Source: Betaproteobacteria bacterium (GTDB lineage Bacteria; Pseudomonadota; Gammaproteobacteria; Burkholderiales; Casimicrobiaceae). Taken from it: 14,528 nucleotides of DNA. The notes beneath the pieces are model-generated. The model worked only from the letters and a program-made list of their open reading frames with translations, had not been told where the DNA came from and ran no database searches. The position numbers and the translations under genes were made by a program. This document shows positions 4,931 through 13,660 of this stretch, in pieces. The stretch spans positions 1-14,528 of the forward strand of contig JANXZT010000159.1 in NCBI GenBank assembly GCA_025355395.1, read 5' to 3'. The first letter of the stretch is position 1, and the number at the start of each line of letters is the position of its first letter.

Positions 4931-7846
4931 ATGCCTAAAAGCCTGATCATCGCCGAGAAACCGTCCGTCGCGTCCGACATCGCCAAGGCGTTGGGCGGCT
5001 TCTCCCGCCACGACGATTATTTCGAGAGCGACCGCTACCTGCTCTCCTCGGCGGTCGGGCACCTGCTCGAAATCGGCATGCCGGAAGAAGAAGAGGTGAA
5101 GCGTGGCAAGTGGACATTCGCCCATCTGCCCGCGATTCCCTCGGTCTTTGCATTAAAGCCGATCGAGAAAAACGAGAACCGGCTGAAAACGCTGCTGAAG
5201 CTCATCAAGCGCAAGGAAGTCGATGGACTGATCAACGCCTGCGACGCCGGACGCGAAGGCGAGCTCATCTTTCGCTACATTGTTCAGTTCGCAAAAGCAA
5301 ACAAGCCGATCAAACGCTTGTGGCTGCAATCGATGACCACGGCAGCAATCCGCGAAGGCTTCGAGCGCCTGCGCACGGGGGAGCAGATGCGCCCGCTCGC
5401 CGATGCGGCAGTGTGCCGATCGGAATCGGATTGGCTCGTGGGTATCAACGGCACCCGCGCCATGACCGCCTTCAACTCGAAGTCGGGCGGGTTCCAATTG
5501 ACGACCGTCGGCCGCGTCCAGACGCCCACCCTTGCGATCCTGGTCGAGCGCGAGGAAAAGATCCGCGCGTTCAAGCCGCGCGGTTACTGGGAAGTATTGG
5601 GCGCCTTCGCAGGCAGTGGCGGGGAATACGCCGGACGCTGGTTCGACGAAGGTTTCAAAAAGCCGGAAGACGATCCGGATGCGCGTGCGGAGCGTCTGTG
5701 GGACGAAGCCAAAGCCCTCGCGCTGGTCGAGAAATGCACGGGACAGCCCGGCATCGTCAGCGAAGAATCGAAGCCGTCGACCCAGGGTGCACCGCTCTTG
5801 TACGACCTTACGAGCCTGCAACGCGAAGCCAACGGCCGCTTCGGCTTGTCGGCGCGCACCACGCTCTCCCTCGCGCAGGCCCTCTACGAAAAACACAAGG
5901 TGCTGACCTATCCGCGCACCGATTCCCGCGCCCTGCCCGAGGATTACATCGGGACGGTCAATGCGACCATGGAAGCGCTGCGCGAAACCAACGCGTACGG
6001 CGGCTTCGCGCGGCAGGTGCTGAAATCGAAATGGATCAGGCCGAACAAGCGCATTTTCGACAACGCCAAGGTATCGGACCACTTTGCCATCATTCCGACC
6101 CTGGTCGCGCCGAAACACCTGAACGAGCTCGAGGCCAAGCTCTACGACTTCGTGGTCAAGCGTTTCATCGCCGCGTTCTATCCGCCCGCCGAGTATCTGT
6201 TGACGACACGCATCACGCGCGTCGCCGGCGAGCCGTTCAAGTCGGACGGCAAGGTGCTCGTCAATCCGGGATGGCTCGCGGTGTATGGACGCGAGGCGCA
6301 GGGTGAAGAAGGCACGCTGGCGCCGGTCGCGGCCGGTGAGCGCGTCCGCACCCAAAAGGTGGAGGCGGCCGCGAATACCACACGTCCACCGGCACGGTTG
6401 AACGAAGCCACGTTGCTGTCCGCCATGGAAGGCGCGGGCAAGCTCATCGACGACGAGGAGCTGCGCGAAGCGATGCGCGAGAAGGGGCTCGGCACGCCCG
6501 CCACGCGGGCGCAGATCATCGAAGGCCTGCTGCAGGAAAAATACATCTACCGCGAGGGCAAGGAGCTTGTTCCCACGGCCAAGGCGTTCTCGGTCATCGC
6601 CTTGTTGCGCGGCTTGGGCGTGCCCGAGCTTTTCTCGCCGGAGCTCACCGCCGAATGGGAATTCAAGCTGGCGCAGATGGAGCATGGGAAGCTTCCACGC
6701 GAGGACTTCATGCGCGAGATCATCGCCATGACCCGACACATCGTCGGCCAGGCCAAGAACTACGAAAGCGACACGATCCCGGGCGACTTTGCGACTCTTT
6801 CCGTGGCCTGCCCCAAATGCGGCGGCGAGGTGCACGAGAACTACAAGAAATTCCAGTGCCAGAAATGCGACTTCGGCTTCTGGAAGATCATGGGCGGACG
6901 GCAGCTCGAAGCCTCCGAAGCGGAGACGTTATTGCGTGAGCGGCAAGTCGGGCCGCTCGAAGGGTTTCGCAGCCGCCTGGGCCGCCCCTTCACCGCGTCG
7001 ATCAAGTTGAGTGACGTCCATGAAGTGAGCTTCGACTTTGGCCAAGGCGCCGGCGAAGAGGACGGCGAAGCGCCTGATTTCACCGGCCAGGAGTCGCTCG
7101 GGCCGTGCCCCAAGTGCCAGTCGAGGGTATTCGAATTGCCCCAGGCGTACGTGTGCGAGAAGGCCGTCGGTCCGGACAAGACCTGCGACTTCCGCTCAGG
7201 CCGCGTGATCCTGCAACGCCCGATCGAGCGCGCGCAAATGCAAAAGCTCTTGGCGAGCGGCAAGACTGATCTCTTGCAGTTCGTGTCGGCGCGAACACGG
7301 CGAGGCTTCTCGGCGTTCCTGGTGCGCCAGCCGGATGGCAAGGTCGGCTTCGAGTTCGAAGCGAAGGCGGCCAAGGGCAAAGGCGCACGCGCTCCTCGTG
7401 GCGGCGCGGCGTTGCGCATGCTGGGCGCACATCCGAAGGACAAGCAGCCGGTGGAGTTGCATTCCGGCCGTTATGGCCCGTACGTTAAACACGGCAAGGT
7501 CAATGCGACCGTCACCGACCGCGATCAGGTGGCTAACCTCACGCTCGAAGACGCGCTCGCATTACTTGCTGCCAAGACGGGTGGGAAAACCGACACCGTC
7601 TCGCCCAAGGCGCGGGCGCGCGCACCGACTGCACGCCGCGCGACGGGCGCGGACACAGGCGTTGCCGTCACCATTGCCGCCAAGACGGTGAAACGCGCCG
7701 GCACCAAGCGCACTCGCGCGCGCGGCAGCAACGCAACGGCCGCCAAGGCCACACCCGCCGCCACCCAAACGGCGGCACGCAAAACCGCCGCCAAGATTGC
7801 CGTCAAACAGGCCACCCGGCGGCCGGCGCAAGGCAAGCGCAAGTAA
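4931..7846 (+). CDS. topB: DNA topoisomerase III (type IA)
   Basis: This type IA topoisomerase passes DNA through a transient single-strand break and decatenates replication intermediates. The product is 971 residues from MPKSLIIAEKPSV, the canonical start; an upstream in-frame ATG at 4841 adds 30 unlikely residues. The TOPRIM domain includes IIAEKPSVA (6-14) and DAGREGE (105-111). The active-site Tyr is Tyr327 in LTYPRTDS, close to Tyr328 of the E. coli enzyme. Two C-terminal Cys4-type zinc segments follow: C627/C630/C643/C646 and C726/C729/C742/C752. After these come topoisomerase C-terminal repeats, including HSGRYGPYVKHGK, and a basic Ala/Lys/Arg tail of about 90 residues. The gene is longer than E. 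coli topB (about 650 residues) because of these C-terminal additions. It converges on gyrB. Confidence 0.94.
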   Translation: MPKSLIIAEKPSVASDIAKALGGFSRHDDYFESDRYLLSSAVGHLLEIGMPEEEEVKRGKWTFAHLPAIPSVFALKPIEKNENRLKTLLKLIKRKEVDGLINACDAGREGELIFRYIVQFAKANKPIKRLWLQSMTTAAIREGFERLRTGEQMRPLADAAVCRSESDWLVGINGTRAMTAFNSKSGGFQLTTVGRVQTPTLAILVEREEKIRAFKPRGYWEVLGAFAGSGGEYAGRWFDEGFKKPEDDPDARAERLWDEAKALALVEKCTGQPGIVSEESKPSTQGAPLLYDLTSLQREANGRFGLSARTTLSLAQALYEKHKVLTYPRTDSRALPEDYIGTVNATMEALRETNAYGGFARQVLKSKWIRPNKRIFDNAKVSDHFAIIPTLVAPKHLNELEAKLYDFVVKRFIAAFYPPAEYLLTTRITRVAGEPFKSDGKVLVNPGWLAVYGREAQGEEGTLAPVAAGERVRTQKVEAAANTTRPPARLNEATLLSAMEGAGKLIDDEELREAMREKGLGTPATRAQIIEGLLQEKYIYREGKELVPTAKAFSVIALLRGLGVPELFSPELTAEWEFKLAQMEHGKLPREDFMREIIAMTRHIVGQAKNYESDTIPGDFATLSVACPKCGGEVHENYKKFQCQKCDFGFWKIMGGRQLEASEAETLLRERQVGPLEGFRSRLGRPFTASIKLSDVHEVSFDFGQGAGEEDGEAPDFTGQESLGPCPKCQSRVFELPQAYVCEKAVGPDKTCDFRSGRVILQRPIERAQMQKLLASGKTDLLQFVSARTRRGFSAFLVRQPDGKVGFEFEAKAAKGKGARAPRGGAALRMLGAHPKDKQPVELHSGRYGPYVKHGKVNATVTDRDQVANLTLEDALALLAAKTGGKTDTVSPKARARAPTARRATGADTGVAVTIAAKTVKRAGTKRTRARGSNATAAKATPAATQTAARKTAAKIAVKQATRRPAQGKRK

Positions 7847-7873
7847 CGGCGGCGAATGCGCCCGGCTCGATGC

Positions 7874-7996
7874 CGTCCGCTGCCATCCGCGGATTATCGT
7901 GCCCGCGTCGAGGGCCACGATTTCACTGCCAAGCCAGGTGATGAACTAGTGATCGAGCGACGCTTGGTAGTACTCGATCACGCTCACCGTCCCGGC
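7874..7996 (-). pseudogene. Relic of a secreted-protein repeat module, with amber codon
   Basis: Read on the minus strand, the topB-gyrB gap encodes PAGTVSVIEYYQASLDH, then TAG (complement of 7946-7948), then in the same frame FITWLGSEIVALDAGTII and RGWQRT. This matches a module that I recall from betaproteobacterial extracellular proteins: V-x-E-[FY]-Y-...-DHYF-[IV]-T-...-E-x-x-x-LD-x-G-...-GW-x-RTG, often near DUF5648-like repeats. The stop stands exactly where the conserved Tyr of DHYF would be (one base from TAC or TAT). Homology fades after RGWQRT, where the topB 3' end begins 28 bp on. Upstream is an Ala-rich stretch running back to just after the gyrB stop. No plausible complete gene remains, so I read it as a decayed fragment. 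The family match is from memory of the motif, not a search. Confidence 0.6.
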
Positions 7997-8053
7997 GGGC
8001 ACCTCGGTCGCCTGCGCCGCGGCAACGGCCGCGCGCGCTTCGCCACGCGCTCC

Positions 8054-10531
8054 TTAAACATCCAGGTTCCGCACCCCCAGCGCGTTGCTTTCGATGAACG
8101 CGCGTCGCGGTTCCACCTGCTCGCCCATGAGGGTCGAGAAGATTTCTTCGGACGTGATCACGTCATCGATCTGCACCCGGAGCAACCGCCGCACGGCGGG
8201 GTCCATGGTGGTTTCCCACAATTGCGCCGGATTCATCTCGCCCAAGCCCTTGTAACGCTGCAGCGAAACACTGCTGCGCGCCTCGCCAAGAAGCCAATCG
8301 AGGGCTTCCTTGAAGGTCTTGACCGCTTCCTGCTTCTCGCCACGCTTGACGGTGGCGCCGGCGTGGACCAATCCCTGCAACACTCCGGCGGCCGCGCGGA
8401 TTTGCGCGTAATCGCCACTGCCTACAAAGTCGCTGTCGATGGCCGTCGTGTGCGCAGTACCGTGGTGGGTTCGAATCACCAACAGGCGGCGCGTCTCGGC
8501 CACCGCGTCATAGCGCGCTTCCACGCGGAGCTCCTCGTCCACAATCGCGGCCTGCAACGCCGCGGCACTGGCCCCCGCGGTTTCATCGCTCGCGAGATCG
8601 ATCTTCACGCCGGTCAGAAGCGCGTGCAATGCCACGGGGTCGACGACCCGGGCGAGACGATCGATCACCGCCTCGGCCAGGAGATACTCCCGTGCCACCG
8701 TTGCGAACGTCTCGGGCGCAAGCGGCGGTTGATCCGGCCCGGGCACGAGCTCCGCGCCATTCAGCGCCACCTTGAGCAAGTGCTGCTTCAGCTCGTGGTC
8801 GTCCTTGAGGTAGCTCTCTTCCTTGCCCTGCTTCACCTTGTAGAGCGGCGGCTGGGCGATGTAGATATGCCCGCGCTCGACCAACTCGGGCATCTGCCGA
8901 TAGAAGAAAGTCAGCAACAGGGTGCGTATGTGCGAGCCGTCGACGTCGGCATCGGTCATGATGATGATGCGGTGATAGCGCAGCTTGTCGGCGTTGTACT
9001 CGTCCTTCTCTTCCTTGAGCCCCGCCGTCGGCCGGCCGAAGCCGGTGCCGAGTGCGGTAATGAGAGTCACGAGCTCCTGCGAGCTCACGAGCTTGTCGAA
9101 GCGTGCGCGCTCCACATTCAGGATCTTGCCGCGCAAGGGAAGGATCGCCTGGAACTTGCGGTCGCGGCCCTGCTTGGCCGAGCCTCCGGCGGAATCGCCC
9201 TCGACCAGATAGAGCTCGCAGAGCGCCGGATCACGTTCCTGGCAGTCCGCAAGCTTGCCCGGAAGCCCGAGGCCATCGAGCACGCCCTTGCGCCGGGTGA
9301 GCTCGCGCGCCTTGCGGGCGGCCTCGCGCGCGCGGGCCGCGTCGACGATCTTGGTGCAGATGATCTTGGCGTCCTGCGGACACTCGAGCAGGAAATCGGC
9401 GAGCTTTTCGGACACCACTTCCTGCACCACCGGCATCACTTCCGAGGACACGAGCTTGTCCTTGGTCTGCGACGAGAACTTGGGCTCGGGCACCTTCACC
9501 GACAGCACGCAAGTGAGGCCTTCGCGCATGTCGTCCCCGGCGGTCTCGACCTTCGCCTTCTTGGCGATCTCTTCCTTCTCGATGTAGTTGTTGAGGGTGC
9601 GGGTCATCGCCTGGCGCAGGCCGGTCAAGTGCGTGCCGCCGTCGCGCTGTGGAATGTTGTTGGTGAAGCACTGCACGCTCTCGGCATAGGAGTCGTTCCA
9701 TTGCATCGCCACCTCGATCGTCATGCCTTCCTTTTCGCCGATGGCGTGAAACACCTTCGGGTGCAGGACCGACTTGGTGCGGTTCATGTATTCGACGAAG
9801 CCCTTCACGCCACCCGCATACGCAAAGTTTTCGCTCTTGCCATCGCGCTGGTCGAGAAGCTCGATCTTGACGCCGTTGTTCAGGAACGAAAGCTCGCGGA
9901 TGCGCTTGGCCAGTATTTCGTAGTGGAATTCGACGCGGCCGAACGTTTCCAGCGAGGGCATGAAATGCACCTCGGTGCCGCGGCGATCGGTGGTTCCCAC
10001 GCAGGCGAGTGGTGCCACCGCTTCCCCCCCTCTGAATTCCATCTGGAATACCTGCCCGTTGCGCCAGATCTTGAGCTTGAGCCACTCCGACAGGGCGTTC
10101 ACCACCGACACCCCGACGCCGTGCAGGCCTCCCGAGACCTTGTAGGAGTTCTGGTCGAACTTGCCGCCCGCGTGCAGCTCGGTCATGACGATCTCGGCCG
10201 CCGAGCGCTTGAATTCGTCGTCCTGCTTGATGTCGGTGGGAATGCCGCGGCCGTTGTCGACGATCGAGAGCGAATTGTCGGCGTGGATCACCACCTTGAT
10301 GTCGTCGCACCAGCCCGCCAGCGCCTCGTCGATGGCGTTGTCGAGCACCTCGAACACCATGTGATGCAGTCCCGAGCCGTCGGACGTGTCGCCAATGTAC
10401 ATGCCGGGACGCTTGCGAACTGCGTCGAGTCCCTTAAGGACCTTGATGCTATTGGAATCGTAGTCCTGGCCGTTGAGATTGGGCTGCGAGCTCGCGGGCA
10501 GGGCACTGCTGGAATTGGCTGGAATCATCAT
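8054..10531 (-). CDS. gyrB: DNA gyrase subunit B
   Basis: This is the ATPase subunit of gyrase, which with GyrA introduces negative supercoils. The 825-residue product has the GHKL ATPase domain: EVLDNAIDEA at 61-70, DNGRGIPTD at 92-100 and the GLHGVGVSVVNALS lid. The transducer region follows. The TOPRIM domain shows LYLVEGDSAGGSAKQGRDRK, LPLRGKILNVE and IMTDADVDGSHIRTLLLTFFYRQ. The C-terminus has RYKGLGEMNPAQLWETTMDP and ends in NLDV. The long insert between the TOPRIM motif and the C-terminal block is typical of proteobacterial GyrB and sets it apart from ParE. Two consecutive ATGs exist (10531 and 10528), with GAAAG just upstream. The frame extends to 10642, but those residues are not family-like. 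It lies downstream of dnaN on the same strand. Confidence 0.97.
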   Translation of the reverse strand: MMIPANSSSALPASSQPNLNGQDYDSNSIKVLKGLDAVRKRPGMYIGDTSDGSGLHHMVFEVLDNAIDEALAGWCDDIKVVIHADNSLSIVDNGRGIPTDIKQDDEFKRSAAEIVMTELHAGGKFDQNSYKVSGGLHGVGVSVVNALSEWLKLKIWRNGQVFQMEFRGGEAVAPLACVGTTDRRGTEVHFMPSLETFGRVEFHYEILAKRIRELSFLNNGVKIELLDQRDGKSENFAYAGGVKGFVEYMNRTKSVLHPKVFHAIGEKEGMTIEVAMQWNDSYAESVQCFTNNIPQRDGGTHLTGLRQAMTRTLNNYIEKEEIAKKAKVETAGDDMREGLTCVLSVKVPEPKFSSQTKDKLVSSEVMPVVQEVVSEKLADFLLECPQDAKIICTKIVDAARAREAARKARELTRRKGVLDGLGLPGKLADCQERDPALCELYLVEGDSAGGSAKQGRDRKFQAILPLRGKILNVERARFDKLVSSQELVTLITALGTGFGRPTAGLKEEKDEYNADKLRYHRIIIMTDADVDGSHIRTLLLTFFYRQMPELVERGHIYIAQPPLYKVKQGKEESYLKDDHELKQHLLKVALNGAELVPGPDQPPLAPETFATVAREYLLAEAVIDRLARVVDPVALHALLTGVKIDLASDETAGASAAALQAAIVDEELRVEARYDAVAETRRLLVIRTHHGTAHTTAIDSDFVGSGDYAQIRAAAGVLQGLVHAGATVKRGEKQEAVKTFKEALDWLLGEARSSVSLQRYKGLGEMNPAQLWETTMDPAVRRLLRVQIDDVITSEEIFSTLMGEQVEPRRAFIESNALGVRNLDV

Positions 10532-10574
10532 GACTTTCGATAAACGGGGCGCGCCGCCGCGAAAGGCGTTGTAC

Positions 10575-10606
10575 CGGCGCGGCAAAGCGCTTGGCTTGCC
10601 GCGCCG
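10575..10606. repeat. Strong hairpin between dnaN and gyrB
   Basis: CGGCGCGGCAA (10575-10585) and TTGCCGCGCCG (10596-10606) form a perfect 11-bp stem with a 10-base loop in the dnaN-gyrB spacer. There is no T-run after it on the minus strand. It could be a factor-dependent attenuator or an RNA-processing site rather than an intrinsic terminator. A second, shorter pair TTTCGCC/GGCGAAA (10658-10664 with 10684-10690) lies nearer dnaN. Confidence 0.6.
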
Positions 10607-10697
10607 CAAAATCCGCGCTCGTGTTGCGGTCCACCGATGCAAAAGATCGGGGAGCGATTTCGCCGCGACCCCGCGCGCGAAATGGCGAAACGGAACA

Positions 10698-11801
10698 CTA
10701 GATACGCATCGGCATTACGACGTACTTGTAATCCTCGCGCTCGGGCACCGTCACAAGTGCACTCGAATTGGCGTCGCCAAAGGCCAGGCGCACGCGATCG
10801 GTGGGGAGGTTCTGGAGCACGTCGAGGAGGTAAGTGATGTTGAATCCGATATCGAGCGGATCGCCCTCATAGGCAACCTCGAGCTCCTCCTCGGCTTCTT
10901 CCTGCTCGGAGTTCGTGCAAATGATCTTGAGCGTACCCGGTGCGAGCACCACTCGCACGCCACGAAATTTTTCGTTCGACAGGATGGCCGCGCGCTGCAA
11001 CGCCGCCAGTAGCTCCGAGCGCGCGAGCTCGATGATCTTCCCGTGGCCTTGGGGAATGACCCGGTTGTAATCCGGAAACTTGCCATCCACCACCTTGCTC
11101 ACGAGCTCGATGTTGCCGAAACGGAAGCGCACCTGATTGGCGAGGATGTCGAGGGTGACGGGATCGTCGACCTCACCCAGAAGCTTGCCGAGCTCGAGCA
11201 CGGTTTTGCGCGGAAGGATGACTTCCTGCCGCGAGAACTGGCCGGGAATGTTGAAACTTGCCCACGACAGCCGATGCCCGTCGGTGGCAACGGCCTGCAG
11301 CGAGGCGCCATCGATCACCAGCAGCATGCCGTTCAGGTAGTAGCGGATGTCCTGCTGCGCCATCGCGAATTCGGCCGACTTGATGAGGCCGCGCAAATCA
11401 CGCTGCGCGAGTGTCAGGCTCTGCAACTGCTCCTGCCCGATTCCGATGCGCGGATAATCCGCGGCCGGCAAGGTTTGCAGGTTGAAGCGCGAACGCCCCG
11501 CGCGAACGGTCATCTTGCTGCCGGTAGCATCGACATTGATCGTCGAGACGTCGGGAAGCGCGCGCAAGAGGTCATGCAGCTTGCGTGCGGCGACGGTCAC
11601 CGCCTGGGCCTCCTTGCCGTCGAACTCCGAGTGTGCGGTGATCTGCATTTCGAGATCGGTGGCAGTGAGATAGAGCCGGCCGTCCTTTTGCTCGAGCAGC
11701 ACATTTGCAAGAATGGGGAGCGTATGTCGCCGTTCCACGATCCCGGCCACGGCTTGCAATGGTTTCAACAGCGCATCGCGGGCGATCTGCTTTAATTGCA
11801 T
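10698..11801 (-). CDS. dnaN: DNA polymerase III beta subunit (sliding clamp)
   Basis: This is the ring-shaped processivity clamp that tethers DNA polymerase III to the template. The product has 367 residues, the normal length for three clamp-fold repeats. Recognisable blocks are LKPLQAVAGIVERRHTLPILANVLLE at the N-terminus (read as two adjoining motifs, LKPLQAVAGIVERR and HTLPILANVLLE), LTATDLEMQI, LPAADYPRI and GMLLVIDGASLQAVATDGHRLS. The end YKYVVMPMRI is the conserved clamp C-terminus that forms part of the partner-binding pocket. The ATG is at 11799-11801; no strong Shine-Dalgarno sequence is visible. The gene lies 284 bp downstream of dnaA with its own TATAAT element in the gap, so it may be transcribed both from dnaA and from its own promoter. 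gyrB follows with no recF in between. Confidence 0.97.
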   Translation of the reverse strand: MQLKQIARDALLKPLQAVAGIVERRHTLPILANVLLEQKDGRLYLTATDLEMQITAHSEFDGKEAQAVTVAARKLHDLLRALPDVSTINVDATGSKMTVRAGRSRFNLQTLPAADYPRIGIGQEQLQSLTLAQRDLRGLIKSAEFAMAQQDIRYYLNGMLLVIDGASLQAVATDGHRLSWASFNIPGQFSRQEVILPRKTVLELGKLLGEVDDPVTLDILANQVRFRFGNIELVSKVVDGKFPDYNRVIPQGHGKIIELARSELLAALQRAAILSNEKFRGVRVVLAPGTLKIICTNSEQEEAEEELEVAYEGDPLDIGFNITYLLDVLQNLPTDRVRLAFGDANSSALVTVPEREDYKYVVMPMRI

Positions 11802-11896
11802 TGTTTAACCATAGAACAAGCTAACAGGAGCCGGAGCGATCCCGGTATTAACCGAAAAGACGCCGTACCTTCAGCGGGTTGGGCGAGGTTCAAACC

Positions 11897-11905
11897 TGTG
11901 GACAA
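11897..11905 (-). promoter_or_regulatory. Possible DnaA box (one mismatch)
   Basis: On the minus strand this reads TTGTCCACA, one base from TTATCCACA, in the dnaA-dnaN gap. A related TTAATCCACA (one inserted base) lies at about 11964-11973 on the plus strand. A single weak site is suggestive only. Confidence 0.35.
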
Positions 11906-11974
11906 AGGCGGTTGCCGCGGTGGATCATTTGGGGGCTTTTTTGGCTGCGGCCGGCAACTCCGCTTAATCCACAA

Positions 11975-12003
11975 ATTATAGCTTAAAAACACCTTGTTTG
12001 CAC
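11975..12003 (-). promoter_or_regulatory. Candidate dnaN promoter
   Basis: A perfect TATAAT -10 element (complement of 11975-11980) lies in the dnaA-dnaN gap. The hexamer 17 bp upstream is GTGCAA, a poor -35. The surroundings are unusually AT-rich for this window. The transcript would have a leader of about 165 nt before the dnaN ATG. Confidence 0.5.
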
Positions 12004-12085
12004 GGCCTGGAACACCCTTTTTATACAGGGAAATGCGTGCCTTCCGCGGATCCTGCCAGAGACCTCGCGATCCGGTCCGGCCGGC

Positions 12086-13510
12086 TCAATTGCGCAATAC
12101 CTGCAACAAAAAATTGACGTCGTGGTTGAGCTCGGGAACGGTGTCGCGCAACTTGGCGATCTGCCGGCAGGCATGGAGCACGGTGGTGTGGTCGCGTCCG
12201 CCGAAATTGCTGCCAATTTCCGGCAACGACAATTGTGTGAGCTCCTTCGCCAACGCCATCGCGATCTGCCGCGGTCGGGCGAGGGCGCGTGAGCGCTTCT
12301 TGGCATGCATGTCGGAAATGCGGATCTTGTAGTAGTCGGCGACGGTCTTCTGGATGTTCTCGATCGATATCTGGCGGTTCTGTACCGCGAGGAGGTCGCG
12401 CAACGATTCCTTGGCGACGGCGAGGGTGATTTCCTGGCCGTGGAAGCTCGAATACGCCGCCACCCGCTTCAACGCGCCTTCGAGCTCGCGCACGTTCGAG
12501 CGGATGTGCTTGGCCACGAAGAACGCGACCTGCTCGTCCAGCCGAATGCCGCTTGCCGCCGCCTTGGAGAGCAGGATGGCCACCCGCATCTCGAGTTCCG
12601 GTGGCTCGAGCGCCACGGTGAGCCCCCATCCAAAGCGTGAGATGAGGCGCTCCTCGATGCCGGAGATCTCCTTGGGGTAGGTGTCGCAGGTGATCACCAC
12701 CTGCTTGTGCGCCTCGATCAGGGTGTTGAAGAGGTAGAAGAACTCCTCCTGGGTCCGGCTCTTGCCGTTGAAAAACTGGATGTCGTCGATCAGCAGGAGG
12801 TCGAGCGACCGATAGTGGCGCTTGAAATCATCGAAGGCCTTGTGCTGGTAGGCGCGCACTACGTCCGACACGTACGTTTCGGCGTGGATGTAGCGGATCT
12901 TGGCGGCGGGCTCGCGCTGCAGGATGGCATTGCCGATCGCCTGCACGAGGTGGGTCTTGCCAAGCCCAACCCCTCCGTACACGAAAAGCGGGTTGTACGA
13001 GGTGGGATGATCGGCCACCTGCATGCCCGCAGCCCGTGCGAGCTGGTTAGCCTTCCCGGCGACGAAGCTCGCGAAAGTGAAGCTCGGGTTCAAGCTCGTC
13101 TGATCATGACGCCGCGGGAGTGCTGGCGGGTTGCTGATGCCGGAACCCGGTTCGGCCGCCACGGCTTTGCGCAGCATGAGGGGCCCGTGGGTTGCCGGCA
13201 GGGTTGGCGGCTGTTGGCCATTGGCCGGCTTGACTGATTGGGCCGGCGCGAGGACCGGTGGGGCGTTGATCTCGCACACCCCCAAGGCAATGGCGACCGG
13301 CCTGCCTTCGCAGCCCTGCGCGAGCTCGGTAATGCGCTGCGAGAATCGCTCCTTGACCCATTGCAGGACGAACCGATTGGGCGCCAGCAGCCGATAGCCG
13401 TCCTTCACGGGCACCACCGATAGCGGCCGGATCCATGTGTTGAACTGCTGCGGTGTCAACTCCTGGCGAAAAGCGTCGAGACAGTGTTGCCAGAAAACGG
13501 GAACGGACAT
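12086..13510 (-). CDS. dnaA: Chromosomal replication initiator protein DnaA
   Basis: DnaA binds DnaA boxes at oriC, melts the origin with ATP and helps load DnaB. All four domains are visible in 474 residues. Domain I (about 1-80) begins FWQHCLDAFRQELTPQQFNTWI. Domain II is a Pro/Ala-rich linker (about 81-140). Domain III is the AAA+ core: NPSFTFASFV, YNPLFVYGGVGLGKTH with Walker A at 179-187, LLLIDDIQFF with Walker B at 238-243, GIEERLISRFGWGL (arginine-finger region) and NVRELEGALKR (sensor 2). Domain IV ends with GGRDHTTVLHACRQI, whose DHTTV (440-444) contacts the DnaA box. An AAGGA lies about 10 bases before the ATG. The gene is divergent from rpmH across 280 bp. Confidence 0.98.
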   Translation of the reverse strand: MSVPVFWQHCLDAFRQELTPQQFNTWIRPLSVVPVKDGYRLLAPNRFVLQWVKERFSQRITELAQGCEGRPVAIALGVCEINAPPVLAPAQSVKPANGQQPPTLPATHGPLMLRKAVAAEPGSGISNPPALPRRHDQTSLNPSFTFASFVAGKANQLARAAGMQVADHPTSYNPLFVYGGVGLGKTHLVQAIGNAILQREPAAKIRYIHAETYVSDVVRAYQHKAFDDFKRHYRSLDLLLIDDIQFFNGKSRTQEEFFYLFNTLIEAHKQVVITCDTYPKEISGIEERLISRFGWGLTVALEPPELEMRVAILLSKAAASGIRLDEQVAFFVAKHIRSNVRELEGALKRVAAYSSFHGQEITLAVAKESLRDLLAVQNRQISIENIQKTVADYYKIRISDMHAKKRSRALARPRQIAMALAKELTQLSLPEIGSNFGGRDHTTVLHACRQIAKLRDTVPELNHDVNFLLQVLRN

Positions 13511-13660
13511 GCCGGGGTCGTCCTTGGGAAGTACGGTGCCCAGGGTGGGCGAGAAAGTGGGCGGCGCGGGAGAGGAATGGCGCGCGGCGGTAATGGCGAG
13601 GGTTCGAGCGCTACCGGATCGCCATCAAGGCGCCCGGGGACAGGCCCCTTCTTGCTGCCG

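Noticed and set aside
5153..6835. 560-codon minus-strand open frame opposite topB
   Set aside because: Antisense to conserved topB motifs, Arg/Gly/Leu-biased composition and no recognisable domain; a codon-usage artefact.
7856..10543. Very long plus-strand open frame opposite gyrB (895 codons)
   Set aside because: It is antisense to an unmistakable gyrB. Its translation is His/Arg/Leu/Val-rich with no domain, typical of the open antisense frame in GC-rich genes.
10532..10697. recF between dnaN and gyrB
   Set aside because: Looked for because it is common in other phyla; only 166 bp of non-coding hairpin sequence is present, which fits many betaproteobacteria.
12010..12030. Possible terminator after dnaA (CCCT...AGGG around TTTTTATA)
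   Set aside because: The stem is only 4 bp and the T-run is in the loop, not after the stem, so it does not fit an intrinsic terminator.
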